Positions 45,773-56,935 of a DNA stretch of 64,000 nucleotides are shown piece by piece; position 1 is the first letter of the stretch, and every line of letters starts with the position of its first letter. The position numbers and the translations under genes are program-made. The notes under the pieces were generated by a model. It was not told the DNA's origin, did no database searches, and worked only from the letters and a program-made list of their open reading frames with translations. The DNA comes from Stenogyne calaminthoides (taxonomy: Eukaryota > Streptophyta > Magnoliopsida > Lamiales > Lamiaceae). The stretch lies in assembly GCA_037126765.1 (NCBI GenBank), contig JBBCBC010000016.1:11830728-11894727 (forward strand). The letters run 5' to 3'.

Positions 45773-48236
45773 CTAGGCCACCGCAAGGTGGGGCTCGGAA
45801 ACATGGCCGCTCTCCACAAACTCCATCGGGCCCGACGCTGAAGTAGTTGAGGTCAGATCGTAAAGATCCAGGTCCTCCACACCCTTGAAATGGCTCAGGT
45901 CGAGCCCATCCAGACAGAGGTCAGCAATTGGGAAGGAGTCGAAGGGCTTTGTCAGGTTAAGATCGAAAAAGGTCATTAGCGCGGCCACCATAACCTCCTT
46001 GAGGGCCACCACCTCGGGGAAAGAGCGGGCCCCACTTGGATTTTGGCCACCTCCACTAGGCCCAGGGCCATGTTCTTTTGGTCCACGGCCTCCCTCCGAG
46101 CGGCCTCCGCGAGGTTCTTCTTTCTCCTCTCCCCGCTTCGACCCTTCGTCCCACCGTGGAAGTCCCTACGGCCTTTAGACATGGCCGCCATCATCCGACC
46201 ACCATATACCATGGCCAGCCGGATGTTGCCCACCGGGCCCACACTCTCGACCGATTGGTCCAAACCGAGAGTCCACGACCGCCGGAGTTCGCAGTTCTAA
46301 GGGTGATAGTCCGAGGTCGGGAGGGCGCCAGAGACCCATCAAGAAGATAGTTGGAGACAAGAACGGGGTGGGAAGACCCTTCTCTGCGAAAAACATGAAA
46401 TTAAAACAAAAAGTTGGACAAGTCAACACACGGTGAGATGGAAACATAATGTAAAGTCGGCATGACACTTACTCGATATGCCGGCACCAGCCTAAATAAG
46501 ACTTGTCATCTTTCTCGCGCTCGCTGTCTGGGACGCGGCTGGTGCGAGAGCTCTGGGCTCTTACAGGGCGCTCGGCCGAGGACTCGTGGCAGCTCCTCTT
46601 TGAGCAATCCCCCGAAGATGGGAGATCACGTTCCCGCCTCTTATGCGATCCTTCCGCTTTTTTCCCTTTGTCGCAGGATCTATCTCCTGTCCCAGGTGAG
46701 GGAATGGCACCCTCCGAGCGAACTTCAGTCGTGGCAGCAGGCCCCTCAGACATTGGGGTCGCGACCTCTTCGGTCACGATTCCTTGAGCCCGCTCTCGGG
46801 TCTCTTTCTCGTGCGCTTTCTGGGTGGCCCGGATGTCCGCTAGGATCTTTATCCTCTCTTTTCTCAGGGCGGCGGGGTTTTGGGTCTCCATCAGCTCGAC
46901 CTCTGCGAGAGTGGGGATGAAAGGCAAAGAAAAATGAGGTGCAACTAGCACAAAAGGACGATTGAGTCAATACCAGAATAATAGGGGATGATCGATTTAA
47001 AAGGAAGTAGCATAGTCACCTCGTGAAAATTGAGACAGTAGGTAATTGGGTCCGATCAATAAGCTGGACTCGCGCCAGACCTCGCTCGCAGCTAAAGTCT
47101 TCAATGAACGGTCGGCGAGGCTCTTTCGACACACAATCACAGCTCGGGCGAGAAGGGCGACAGGGGCAACTCCTCTTGGCTCTTATCTACAAAAAGAAGA
47201 AGGAGTCAAATCAGTAACTAGGAAATGTAAAGTAACGTTTGAACTTACTTTGAGCAATTCCAAATTCGGTCCGGATGTTGATCCGACCACCCCGATCTGA
47301 CTCATTCACCGAGCTCCGCAAATCCCCGGACACCCACCAAAATCGGGACTTTCATCTCTCCACTTTGGCTGGGACATCCTCGACAATCTTATGGCCGGGA
47401 CGAGCCCGCACATAATACCAACCGCTTTCCTCGGCATAAGCCCCCAAGAGGTTGGTCAACGAGACGATCACGTCGGCGGCTGGGAGATGGTCGGGTTGGA
47501 CAGGCCCAAACAAAGTTAACAAACCGATCAAGGTGCTCCATCCGTTGGGCGTGATTTGGGTTGGAGCGAGGTCCCACCGATTGAGAATCTCACTGATCCT
47601 CGGGTGTAAGGGGAACCGCAGACCCGCCTCCATGGCGCCCTCGTTGATGGCAACGCAACCCTCGAGAGGTTGGTCGGCCCTCTCATCAGGGGTCGGGGCC
47701 CAGAAATGGACATCTTGAGGAACTTCGTACCATTCTCGGAAGAACTCGAGCTCGTCTTCCTGCACCGAGGTAGCAATCTTACCAGCCATGAAGCGGGCGA
47801 GCTCCTCCCTCACCCCTTGTCTCTCAACAGGTCGTGTCGAGGGATGGCGGTAGGGGAAATTCTTCCGGTATTCCGAGAAAGAAAGCTCGAAGGGCGAGAC
47901 TGCAGCCCACTTTTCAGGGACCACCGATACCAGGGGGACCTCGGTCTCTATTCCAATTGATGAGCCAGCCTGAGAATGGCTAGCCCGACCTGAATCGGAC
48001 CGATTCCCTATCCGGGCCACCCCCTCGGTGGTCAAAAGACGAAAATTCGAGTTGTATTCCCCCATCGCCTCAAACCGGTCCTCCTCGTGTCCATCCACCG
48101 CGTCGTCCTCCCGCAAGAAATCGGAGCGGTGGGAACTGAAACCCGAATCCTCGGCGCTCATCTCATCACGAGTGGCAGAGCCAGAGGAGACATCAAAAAC
48201 TGGGTCACCCTCTCTAGTGCAACTGCGTGAATCCAT
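45773..48236 (-). CDS. Antisense gene of Tat element (probably spliced)
   Basis: Three long minus-strand ORFs line up: 48236-47352 (294 aa), 46951-46469 (160 aa) and 46263-45773 (two frames). The first has the motif MEAGLRFPLHPRISEILNRW and PTQITPNGWSTLIGLL, like the Pfam family named transposase (putative) gypsy type, found in antisense ORFs of Tat elements. The second and third are charged and helical (KKNLAEAARREAVDQKNMAL), then acidic (NLTKPFDSFPIADLCLDGLD). A TATA box lies ~140 bp upstream of the start. Exon borders are not resolved, so the joined protein is uncertain. Its role is unknown. The long open frames contrast with the broken pol on the other strand. Confidence 0.7.
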
Positions 48237-48371
48237 GGAGAATGAAAAGGTTGAGAAGATTTTTTACCTGAATTTCTGAATTCGGCGACGATGCTTCAGG
48301 AGAGGCGGAGGGAGAGCAGAGCAGAGGAAGGATGTTTGCAATTGAAAAAGTGAGAAATGAGGAGAGGACCT

Positions 48372-48384
48372 CATATATATAGAG
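48372..48384 (-). promoter_or_regulatory. TATA box for antisense gene
   Basis: The minus strand reads CTCTATATATATGAGG here, about 140 bp before the ATG at 48236 and inside the element, outside the LTR. It suggests the antisense gene is transcribed from its own promoter. Confidence 0.5.
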
Positions 48385-48639
48385 GCGGATTAGGGCTCGT
48401 GGGGCTCGCGAACCGAGGACACCAGCGCATCGCGACTCTTGAAGTCAGGCACGTGCAGTGCGCGCACCATCATCACGCCTGCAAAAGCAACTGCAAACGT
48501 CACAACAGTGCTTCCTCGAGATGCAAAACGTCACGTTGAATCTCGCAAAAGCATGGAAACTAAAGCAAAGACCAAGACATTTGTCGCATGTCAGGTCCCC
48601 CGCGAGATCGAAAGCTCGACGAGCGACCTGGGGGGCAAT

Positions 48640-49495
48640 TGTTGTGATGAAATAATTAAGGTGAACGCAGAGTCTAACACTTAGGATTATTTCCCTATGT
48701 CATATCGCCAGCGATTAATCAGGACCGCCGGCGACCTTATTAGGTCGCCGACGAAGACCAACCCGCCATGTCGAGATAGGCGAGATCTCGCCGGCCGCGG
48801 GCCGCATGGTCGCGATTCCGGGCGAGATCCCGGGATACGACCTCCGAAGGCGCATTCCCCAACCATGCGGCGCCGCATGTCCGAGCCCCGGATATAAGCT
48901 ACGACATAGAAGACTTTCCCTTTGAGGAGCTTCGCCTCGAGCCTCCCAAGAGCCAAAAGCAACAGATATCCGGAATAAGGAAGGGTCAAATGGGCGACCT
49001 CGGTTCGATTCAATGACCTCAAATACCACCTAGCGACCTCGATTCTACATACCCAAATGACCTCCGGTAAGGCAACCCGAGGCCAGGGACTCGATCAACA
49101 GATCCCCTGGAACACTCCATCCAGCATCAGAGCCGACTTCATTTAATGTTCCCTGCGGGTCATTAAATGTCTAGGTCCTAGACCCCTAGGAGGGCTATAC
49201 CCATTAATTGGTAGTATAAATACATGTAATGAAGGTTCATTAAAGGGTTCCAACTTTCACATTCAATACTAAGGCTTTACTAGCCAAAAAAGAGGCATTT
49301 GACTCAAACACTCTTGCAATTTATTGCTTTCACATCTTTAAACAACCAAGCATCAATTCACATGTTCATGACAATAATGAAGAACATTCCTTTGTTCTTC
49401 ATTAAACCCCAACTACCTTAAACTTATCATCAAGTTTGATGCCAACTAAAGCCACATTAATGTCTTAACCCTCTCACATATTTTTGGTATCAACA
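48640..49495 (+). repeat. 3' LTR of gypsy element
   Basis: 856 bp, TGTTGTGATGAAAT to GGTATCAACA; TATAAATA at 49215-49222. Against the 5' LTR it has several short deletions, mostly in the part before 49120. Confidence 0.9.
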
Positions 49496-49534
49496 CTATG
49501 ATACTATTAGCTTGTTATCAGTTTACTTATATCA

Positions 49535-49640
49535 GTCAAAGTGACTTAGCTCAAGTGGTTAGAGCACCACTATCTAGACCAATAGATCCAGGGTTCAAGA
49601 TATGTTGTCCCCCTTTATTGGAATTTAATGGGGATTTTTC
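49535..49640 (+). mobile_element. tRNA-like SINE head
   Basis: A-box TAGCTCAAGTGG (49547-49558) followed by TTAGAGCACC, and B-box-like GGGTTCAAGATAT about 45 bp further on, form a pol III promoter of tRNA type. The acceptor stem does not pair, so it is not a functional tRNA. It starts about 40 bp after the gypsy element. The downstream body merges into the minisatellite. Confidence 0.55.
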
Positions 49641-49644
49641 ACCG

Positions 49645-50110
49645 CCCTTGGGTCTGTGGATTGGAGAAGGTGTTGTTGTCGAGATCCGTCTTTATGGACT
49701 TCTCCGTGGATTGGAGAAGGTCAAAAGGTGTTGTTGTCAAAATTCGTCTTTATAGAGTTCGGATTGGAGAAGATGTTGTTGTCGAGATCCGTCTTTATGG
49801 AGTTCTCCGTGGATTGGAAAAGGTCCTCTATGGATCCATAAGCTCGAGGAGAAGGTGTTGTTGTCAAGATCCGTCTTTATGGAGTTCTCTGTAGATTGGA
49901 GAAGGTCCTCTATGGATCCGTAAGCTCGAGGAGAAGGTGTTGTTGTCGAGACCCGTCTTTATGGAGTTCTCCGTGGATTGAAGAAGGTCCTCTATGGATT
50001 GTCGAGATCCGTCTTTATGGAGTTCTCCGTGGATTGGAGAAGGTCCTCTATGGATCCGTAAGCTCGAGATCCGCCCTTGGGTCCGTGGATTGGAGAAGAT
50101 GTTGTTGTGA
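49645..50110 (+). repeat. Minisatellite, ~82-bp unit
   Basis: Repeats of segments GGAGAAGGTGTTGTTGTC, GAGATCCGTCTTTATGGAG, TTCTCCGTGGATTGGAGAAG and GTCCTCTATGGATCCGTAAG in varying order, giving full units of about 82 bp and shorter partial ones. The same words recur six or more times. Overlapping ORFs here (49628-50123) are translations of the repeat. Confidence 0.85.
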
Positions 50111-51137
50111 TTCTGGTCGATAAGATGAAAAAAGATGTGTCATATGGTAGAAGGAACACATTATAATAGATTATACATCTGTTTGTAAATAAAAAAGAAA
50201 AGTTTACTTATATCAAAATCCAGAACATTATATATATGCAGTTGACTAATAAAATTGCACAGATTCCTAGAGCTCACAATTCACAAACACAATCCAACCA
50301 TTTATTTAATCAATATTAATTTGTTGTTGGATGGAGTAGGTGTAAGTGCATCATTTCATTTGAATTAAAAGGTAAGAGAAAAATAAATAAGAAGAAGAAT
50401 GATGTCGGTAAAGAAAAATTGAAAAAGATGCCTTATGCCAACTCAGCAAAAAGGTAAAGATATTTTTAAAAGTAGTCCACTCCGTACATCCGCCAAAGCA
50501 TCCCAAAATTGGACCTGGAAAACAAAATAGAGTGATTATATAATCAAACATAAAATTACGTTCAAATTAATTTGATTTCATTATTTAAACAAAGACCAAG
50601 TCCCATGTGCACTCGTTATTTTTTTCGGCTACATTATAGTCTGCACACTTTAGATTTTTATTTACATTAATTTACATGTTTCATTTTAAATTTTCAGCAA
50701 TATCTAGTATCACGTTTAAAATATATTAATATAGTCATTTCAATTAAATTAGTTTTTATGTTTATTTATATTAATTTACACATTTTAATTAAATTAATCT
50801 GTATATTTCAGTTATGTTAATTTGCACGTTTAATTATATTAATTTGTAAACTTTATTTTACGTTTCCAAACAAATCTATTATCACGTTTAAATAATATTA
50901 ATTTGTACATTTTATTTAAATTAATTCATATGTTTTACCTATATATCTCAACTCGATGCATTGCCAACTGGTGACGAAATAACGAAATATTTCAAATCGA
51001 ATAGTTTGAATTTTTCTTTCTATTTAAAAGAAAAGGGAAAAAAATCAATCATTTAACACATTACCCCAACCGTTAATTTTCAGCTACCTGGATTTGATTT
51101 TTATGTTTTAAATAAGAAATGCTCAGAGTTTGAACAG
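50111..51137. other. Upstream spacer of the CONSTANS-LIKE gene
   Basis: AT-rich. About 50585-50960 holds repeated words TTAATTTGCACGTTT and ATTAATTTACATGTTTCATT, related to the duplication at 31500-31765, a probable decayed transposon. No gene. Confidence 0.5.
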
Positions 51138-51147
51138 TATATAAATA
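51138..51147 (+). promoter_or_regulatory. TATA box of CONSTANS-LIKE gene
   Basis: TATATAAATA about 220 bp before the ATG at 51357, followed by a C/T-rich segment suitable for transcription start. Confidence 0.6.
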
Positions 51148-51226
51148 CACCCTGCGTTTTGCCTTTCCTGCAATTTTTCCTACTGAAAAACAAATCTCTG
51201 TAAATCAAGAAATTAGCTGAGCTGCT

Positions 51227-51259
51227 ATGGATATGGAGTATCAAATATCACTATGTTAG
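51227..51259 (+). CDS. Short upstream ORF in 5' leader
   Basis: ATG at 51227 opens 10 codons (MDMEYQISLC) and stops about 100 bp before the main ATG. If the leader is unspliced it could reduce translation of the main frame. No evidence that the peptide is made. Confidence 0.3.
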   Translation: MDMEYQISLC

Positions 51260-51356
51260 TTTCCTTGTTTGGAGGTTTTAACAACAATTTTAACCTACAA
51301 TCACTACCCTACTTTTTGTAATCATTCAATCAAAATTCGCGGAAAGAAATTCTCCG

Positions 51357-53636
51357 ATGGTTTCGTGCGATTACTGCGGCGAACGGCCCGCAATATTCTA
51401 CTGCCGGGCCGATAGCGCCAAGCTCTGCCTGACATGTGACCAGCACGTGCACTCCGCGAACGCCCTTTCCAAAAAGCACATCCGCGCCCAGATCTGCGAT
51501 AATTGCGCCGCCGAGCCGGCGTCCGTCCGCTGCGCCACCGACGCCCTCGTCCTATGCCAGGAATGCGATTGGGATGCGCACTGCGTCGTCTCCGCCGCGC
51601 ACGATCGCTCCCCCCTCGACGGATTCACCGGCTGTCCGTCCGCTTTCGATTTGGCGGCCGCCTGGGGTTTGGATCTCGAGGAGAAGAAGCCGCCGCCTGC
51701 GGCGGCGGAGACGGAGGCGTACGAGTGGGGTGGGTTGCTGGAGGAGCTGATGGTGCCGAACGCGGTGATTTACTCCGATAGCGGTGGTGAATTGGGGAAG
51801 AGGAAGAAAAGCCCTAATTGTGGGAAGCAGAAACAGGTAATTTTGAAGCAATTGTTGGAATTGTTAGCCGATGGTGGCGGCGATGGAGAAGATGTGAGGC
51901 CGCGGACGCCGAGCGGCGGCGGCGCGTGGCGGCCGGAGGATTTTGAGGAGCAACCATTGCAAGAGGAGAGGCGGCAGGGCGGAGGATTTACGTCGTTGCT
52001 GATGATGCAGACGGCGCCGGACCTGAAAGAGGAAGGCAACATGTTGTGGAACACCAGCACATGTGTTCACAGTGCACAGGTACCTTTTTGGATCTGCATT
52101 CCACGTATTCTTTTGAGATTCTTTCCTTTTAAACACAAAATTCCGGAAATTGACTGTGGAAAGAAGTTTAGGTTTTTGGTATAGCCCTGTTTTTCACAGA
52201 ATCTGTGTTGACTTGATGCTTTTAGAGATAATTGATTAACAATCTTGATGGGGTGTGAACTTGTGAACTATTATTCAATATCTTAATGATGTTTCCAATC
52301 ATATCTATGTGGAATTGATCAATGGAGGTCAATTTTGGGAAGGTTATTGTAAATTCCAAATTTAAGGCCTCAATTTTACATTCCTCAGTATTTGGAGGTT
52401 TATTGTTTTAGGATTTGGAGGTTTATTGTGCTCCATTTGCCATTGTTTAGATGCTGTTATTTGGAAGTGAGTTATTGTCATTTGTGTGGCTATTCTGAAT
52501 TAATAATGGTTGAGCTTAGAGAAGCATGTATCACATACATACTGAGTTGGAAATCCGGTTTTGGTGCATTGTGTTAGCAGCAGATATGGGACTTTAAGCT
52601 GGGACGATTACGGGAGCATGAAGAGGCTGAAGTAGAATATGGTGGAGGTGAGATGGTGTACAATGTGCTGAAAGAAGCATCCTTAGCCAAAAGAAGAGGG
52701 GTGGATCTTTCTGGAGTGAACTGTTCTATTGTCCCTGAGGATATGATTCCCTTTAATGTAATGTTGCTTCTCCTGCAATCTTTCAGTTAGATTAATGGCT
52801 GACCGGTGATTTTTTTATGGTTTCTAGATGAAGAAGATGTGAGGATTCAGTTTTAAGGAGTTGAGACTGCTCACATCTTCATATGTAAATATTTGACCAA
52901 TACCCTAATCCTAAAAATAAACAAACACACACATCTTATCTAAAGTAAATTTTCCTATGCACCAGTAGCACCGTGTACTTCAAGTGCATTTTGATGTTAT
53001 TAGTTGTTTTACTTAAAGGTATTAGTTAGTTATTATTCATTGTTTTCACTGAACACTATTAGCTGTTTTTATTGAACGATATTAGTTGTGTGCACCAAGC
53101 GTTGTTCAATTCTATTATGTACCTACCTACAGATGATTTTTGTGATGCACAAGTGAAAAAAGCACAAATGCTATGTATTTCTCTGAGGGTGGTCACATTG
53201 TCAAAATGCAGAGTGACCAGATGGCAAGTCAGGGGCCGGAAACATCAGAAAGCAACAATATAACGGTATCAAAGCGCTCGGATTACAGCAAGACCAAATG
53301 CTTTGGTGGTTCAAAAGATATCCCATTCATGGGTCAATCCATATTAGTGCCAAGTGAAAGTGCATTTGCCAAGAACGACCTCGACCTTCTGGCAAAGAAT
53401 AGAGGAAATGCTATGCAACGATACATGGAAAAGAAGAAAACGAGGAGGTAAACAAACATACATTTCATTTCCTCAAAACCTTCCTCTCAAAACTAGCCGA
53501 TTTTCTGATATTTTTTTCACGTTAAATGTGTAGATACGAAAAGCATATAAGATACGAATCAAGAAAAGCAAGAGCGGATACTAGAAAGCGAGTGAAGGGC
53601 AGATTCGTCAAAGCCAGTGAAGCTCCAGCAGGATGA
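51357..53636 (+). CDS. CONSTANS-LIKE protein, COL13/14/15 type (4 exons)
   Basis: Exons 51357-52079, 52584-52757, 53212-53447 and 53534-53636 join in phase to 411 aa. Two B-box zinc fingers lie at the N-terminus: B-box 1 from CDYCGERPAIFYC (residue 4 on) and B-box 2 from CDNCAAEPASVRC (about residue 47). GFTGCPSAFDLAAAWGLDLE follows. Exon 2 gives IWDFKLGRLREHEEAE. The CCT domain NAMQRYMEKKKTRRYEKHIR to RKRVKGRFVKA (about 365-407) crosses the last intron. Such proteins are nuclear transcriptional regulators of light, growth or flowering responses. The start of exon 3 is the least sure border: acceptor TGCAG at 53207-53211 keeps the frame. Intron 2 carries a MITE. The gene appears intact. Confidence 0.93.
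52945..53100. mobile_element. Short MITE in intron 2 of the CONSTANS-LIKE gene
   Basis: Starts near CCTATGCACCAGTAGCACCG and ends near TTAGTTGTGTGCACCAAGCG, with TATTAGTTGTTTT-type repeats between. Same family as 25557-25691. It ends about 110 bp before the exon 3 acceptor. Confidence 0.6.
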
Positions 53637-53846
53637 GCTGCGTCAAAACTTGACATCTAATTTTGTATGTATGTCTGTATGTACATAATTGCTGCGTCTG
53701 TTTTGTATGTAAAATTGTCATGTAGCCCTATCATGCCTTCCTACTGTACAAACAAGATGCTGTGTGTTTATCTTGTTTGCATTTTGTTCTGATTAATTAT
53801 GTATAGGGAGATCAAATATGGAGTTAGGTGTTGTACTACTACTCAG

Positions 53847-53878
<32 letters not shown>

Positions 53879-54480
53879 GGCATGATGAATCTTATTTATT
53901 ATTAATGACTTTGATTCATTTATTTTCTCACTTTTATGCACTGTAACAAGATTTATCATTTCATTTGAAATGCATGTGTTACATAAAAAGGAGTGATTTG
54001 ATGTAGATAAGAAATTGCCCCTACATGAATACTTCCATGTCCTTTTGTGCCAAAAACAGTTACTAATAAGAGGCAAAAGTGGTCCAGGATCATGATAAAT
54101 TAATATGGGTCAGATAGCCCTTTAAATAATCTGTACTCGCTTTTTACAGATATATGTGATTAAAGTTTAGACAATGGGGTATATAAAGGAATATAAAAAG
54201 TGGAGAAAATAGGATCTTGTCTGATTGGATATGCAATTCACATGAAACCCATTTCGCCATTTAGTCCAGAAATATCAATCCAACAGTGCAACACACTACT
54301 TATCTCGTGCAAGGATCACACGTGTAATGTGTACATTCTGAACAAAGGTGGGACTTCTGTTTAAGAGGCGCACTTGCATGTGACAGTCTCACAAACGGGA
54401 CATAAATTAGGCATGATGCTTTAACATTTTGGAAGAAGTGAGTGTTGATTTGTGCTAGATTGTATCCCGTCTTACGTATG
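53637..54480. other. 3' flank of CONSTANS-LIKE gene
   Basis: Presumed 3' UTR then spacer. A (TA)n microsatellite lies at 53849-53875. No further gene. Confidence 0.5.
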
Positions 54481-54499
54481 AGATCGTTTCATACAAGTT

Positions 54500-54660
54500 T
54501 TTGTTTATGTTTGTTGTTTAAATAGTTCATGCTAAAAGGTATTAGTTGTTTTATTAAAATGTATTAGTTATTCACTTAAAAGGTATTAGTTGTTTTCACT
54601 TAACAATAATTAATTATTTTCATAGAATAGTATTAGTTGTGCACCAATGTGTATTACTCA
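54500..54660. mobile_element. Short MITE remnant, TATTAGTTGTTTT family
   Basis: Four or five copies of the AAAAGGTATTAGTTGTTTT and ATAGTATTAGTTGTGCACCA words. Terminal repeats are poor. It lies about 330 bp upstream of the next gene. Confidence 0.5.
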
Positions 54661-54987
54661 AGTTTATTTGTAATTAAGACATTCTCTGTTTTTTTATGAA
54701 AATTTGAAACTTCAAAGTCATCAAAGAACTCAACAAACAAACTGTGTTTAATGAGGCCCATAACTACATTTGGAAGCTTTAGATTGAGGTGGGAGTTGGG
54801 AAACTTGTGAAACCTCTCTCTCTCTCTGTTTTCATGTGATTGCTTTTAAAGCCATTTCCCACAAAGTCATATACACACACTCTCTGTTCGTTCTTTGCCA
54901 TTAAAATTATTATTAAATCCAGTAGATGAACCTCAATTCATCATCTATCATGAATCTTGAAAGCAGGCATAATCAAGCATAAAAGAC

Positions 54988-55731
54988 ATGTCACTGTTCC
55001 TTCTCAAGAACTCATTCGGCTCCAAGATGAAGAAAGGCTTCAGAAGCTTCTGCAACGGCGAAAGCTCCACCTCCACCCTCAACCAGCAAACGGTCGACCA
55101 TAACAGCGGTGGCGCCTCCCTGCCGGAGCCACCATTCTCGACCGGAGAAGGCCACCCGACTCTGGAGGAAATGATCATGCAGTTGGAGATTGAAGAGAAA
55201 ATGATGGCTCGAAAGGGAGCTGGTTTTCAGCACAGGATGTCGTGCGTAAACAGCTCTGATATCCTGAGAAGCGCGAGAAACGCGCTGAATCAGTACCCTC
55301 GATTCTCTCTGGATGGGAAAGATTCGATGTACCGATCTTCGTTCACGGAGCTGACCCCCATTGGGGCGGGAAAGCTGACCGGGAACCATGATCGGGCGGA
55401 GAAAACGTGCAGGTTGCCGTCGGAGGTGGGTGGGGTGAGTGTGGTGTGGTGCAAACCAGGGGTGGTGGGGAAGCTGATGGGGCTTGATGCAATTCCTGTT
55501 CCATTGAATGCCAATTACAGAAGGGAACGGCTTAATGCTATTATTAAGAGCCAGAATCTTCGAAAACGAGCGGGGAAGCACGAAGAAAACGAGAGGAGAC
55601 GGGCGACGAGTGAGAGGAGGAGGAGAGGGGTGGTGGGATCTTGCTCAAGAACTGGGTATTGTGTTATGAAGCCTATTGAATTGGATGTTTCAGTTGGTGA
55701 AGCAAGTTGGCCTATAAGGCATTTTCGATAG
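54988..55731 (+). CDS. VARLMGL-motif (DUF3741/TRM-like) protein, single exon
   Basis: 247 aa with no intron. An N-terminal basic stretch (MKKGFRSFCNGESSTSTLNQ from residue 14) is followed by a helix with TLEEMIMQLEIEEKMMARK (58-76). RMSCVNSSDILRSARNALNQ then YPRFSLDGKDSMYRSSF (83-119) follows. GVVGKLMGLDAIPVP (158-172) matches the VARLMGL motif of DUF3741 and TRM/LONGIFOLIA proteins, which in TRMs bind the TON1 microtubule-organising complex. The protein is short for a TRM and I see no other TRM motif, so a role at microtubules is inference. It ends PIELDVSVGEASWPIRHFR. ATG 54988 is the first in frame; ATG 55027 is an alternative start. A CT-rich tract (about 54815-54830) lies upstream. Confidence 0.88.
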   Translation: MSLFLLKNSFGSKMKKGFRSFCNGESSTSTLNQQTVDHNSGGASLPEPPFSTGEGHPTLEEMIMQLEIEEKMMARKGAGFQHRMSCVNSSDILRSARNALNQYPRFSLDGKDSMYRSSFTELTPIGAGKLTGNHDRAEKTCRLPSEVGGVSVVWCKPGVVGKLMGLDAIPVPLNANYRRERLNAIIKSQNLRKRAGKHEENERRRATSERRRRGVVGSCSRTGYCVMKPIELDVSVGEASWPIRHFR

Positions 55732-55794
55732 AGTTAATATTGTTATTTTGTCTTTTTTGACTTAATTGTTGCTAAAATTACAACTTTTTAAGCA

Positions 55795-55988
55795 TAAGCG
55801 AATACATATATCTACCTGTACCGCTATGCAATTAAAGCATATTTTTTAAATATATTAGTTGTTTTATTGAAAGATATCAGTTGGTTAGTATTAGTTGTTT
55901 TCAATAAAAAATACTATTAGTTATTTTCATTGAGCTTTTTTTTTTTTTTAAATGTTCATTGAGCATTATTAATTGTCCACCAACAGAC
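55795..55988. mobile_element. Short MITE, TATTAGTTGTTTT family
   Basis: TATTAGTTGTTTTATTGAAAG, GTATTAGTTGTTTTCAATAA and TATTAGTTATTTTCATTGAG repeats, with a T-run insertion. It begins about 65 bp after the stop codon of the preceding gene, probably within its 3' UTR. Confidence 0.55.
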
Positions 55989-56935
55989 GATTATGAATTT
56001 AGTGATTTCAAGTTTCTTCTTTTTTTGCAAATTACAATTTAATTTAAACTTTATAAAACCTTGATAAATAAAACCTCAGTTTATAAAAATATAATTGCAT
56101 TTTGGTCGTACGGGTAGCTCCTCCTTGCCCGAAAGTTGATGTGTTCAAAAGATTAACACAATCATTATCCACATGAATGCCACATCAGGTTCACTTTAAA
56201 AAAATATCTTAAGAAAAATTAATATTTTAGTACAAAATTAATTAACTTCACAATATTTATAATATTAATTTATTTTTTGGTATTTTATGATTGGATTCTA
56301 TGTGTGGCGCCGCGTCTCTTTCAACATGGAATGAGATCAACAATTCAATAATTGATGTTCACTTTGTATTCCATAATATAGCTGGATGACACGTGCAATA
56401 ATAAAAAATATTCAACGAACCACCATACCTTGAGTCCATGTGTTAAAGATACAAAAGAGTGAAACACCAATAGATTACGAAAAATGGAACAGGAAAATCG
56501 AATTGTTTCAACATGGCCAAGGGAGATGTTTGGTTATGTTTATCCTTGAACACATCGAACTTTCTAGCAAGGAGAGTTGTCCAGAAGAATGAATTGTAAT
56601 TTTTTATTTAATTGAAGTTTTATTTTGAGAAACACTCTTGTGAATCAGGTTCACACTATGAACCTTAATTCAATATGATCCGTTTTGAGGGATGAGTTGA
56701 TCCAAATTTTCGCCCACAATCCATTCATTCTAATTTTCTCCCAACGACGCCAACAATCACTCTCATTCCATCTCACTCTCGCGCCGCACCATCGCACTAT
56801 TGATATTGTCCGGTAGCAGTCCGACGCATCGCGCCACTGATCTTGCTCAGCAGCAACTTTTTTCATGCTCCCAGTCATTCACTCTCACTCAATGATCTTG
56901 TGCTGCTGTTGATGCTTCAATTCTTATTTTTCTGA
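55989..56935. other. AT-rich spacer
   Basis: No gene I can support. A minus-strand ORF at 56651-56878 shows no family resemblance. Confidence 0.45.

Larger units (their letters stand above)
38024..49495 (+). mobile_element. Complete Ty3/gypsy element, Tat type
   Basis: LTRs 38024-38891 and 48640-49495; target duplication CTATG at 38019-38023 and 49496-49500. Order: LTR, primer region, gag, protease, reverse transcriptase, RNase H, second (archaeal-type) RNase H, integrase, tandem-repeat region, antisense gene, polypurine tract CTGGGGGGCAAT (about 48629), LTR. The second RNase H, the gag zinc knuckle of CNYH type and a long 3' region with an antisense ORF are features of the Tat (Ogre/Retand) clade. 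Total 11.47 kb. pol has many frameshifts, so it is inactive as such. LTRs differ by several short indels and substitutions. Confidence 0.93.

Noticed and set aside
49540..49620. Functional tRNA gene
   Set aside because: A- and B-box-like motifs are present but the acceptor arms do not pair and the anticodon arm is not convincing.
49628..50123. Repetitive ORFs in the minisatellite
   Set aside because: The repeated peptide words are translations of the DNA repeat in several frames at once.
53173..53211. Exon 3 of the CONSTANS-LIKE gene starting earlier (including MYFSEGG)
   Set aside because: None of the AG sites I checked between the upstream stop at 53143 and 53173 keeps the phase of exon 2. 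The AG at 53186-53187 also fits, but TGCAG at 53207-53211 fits better.
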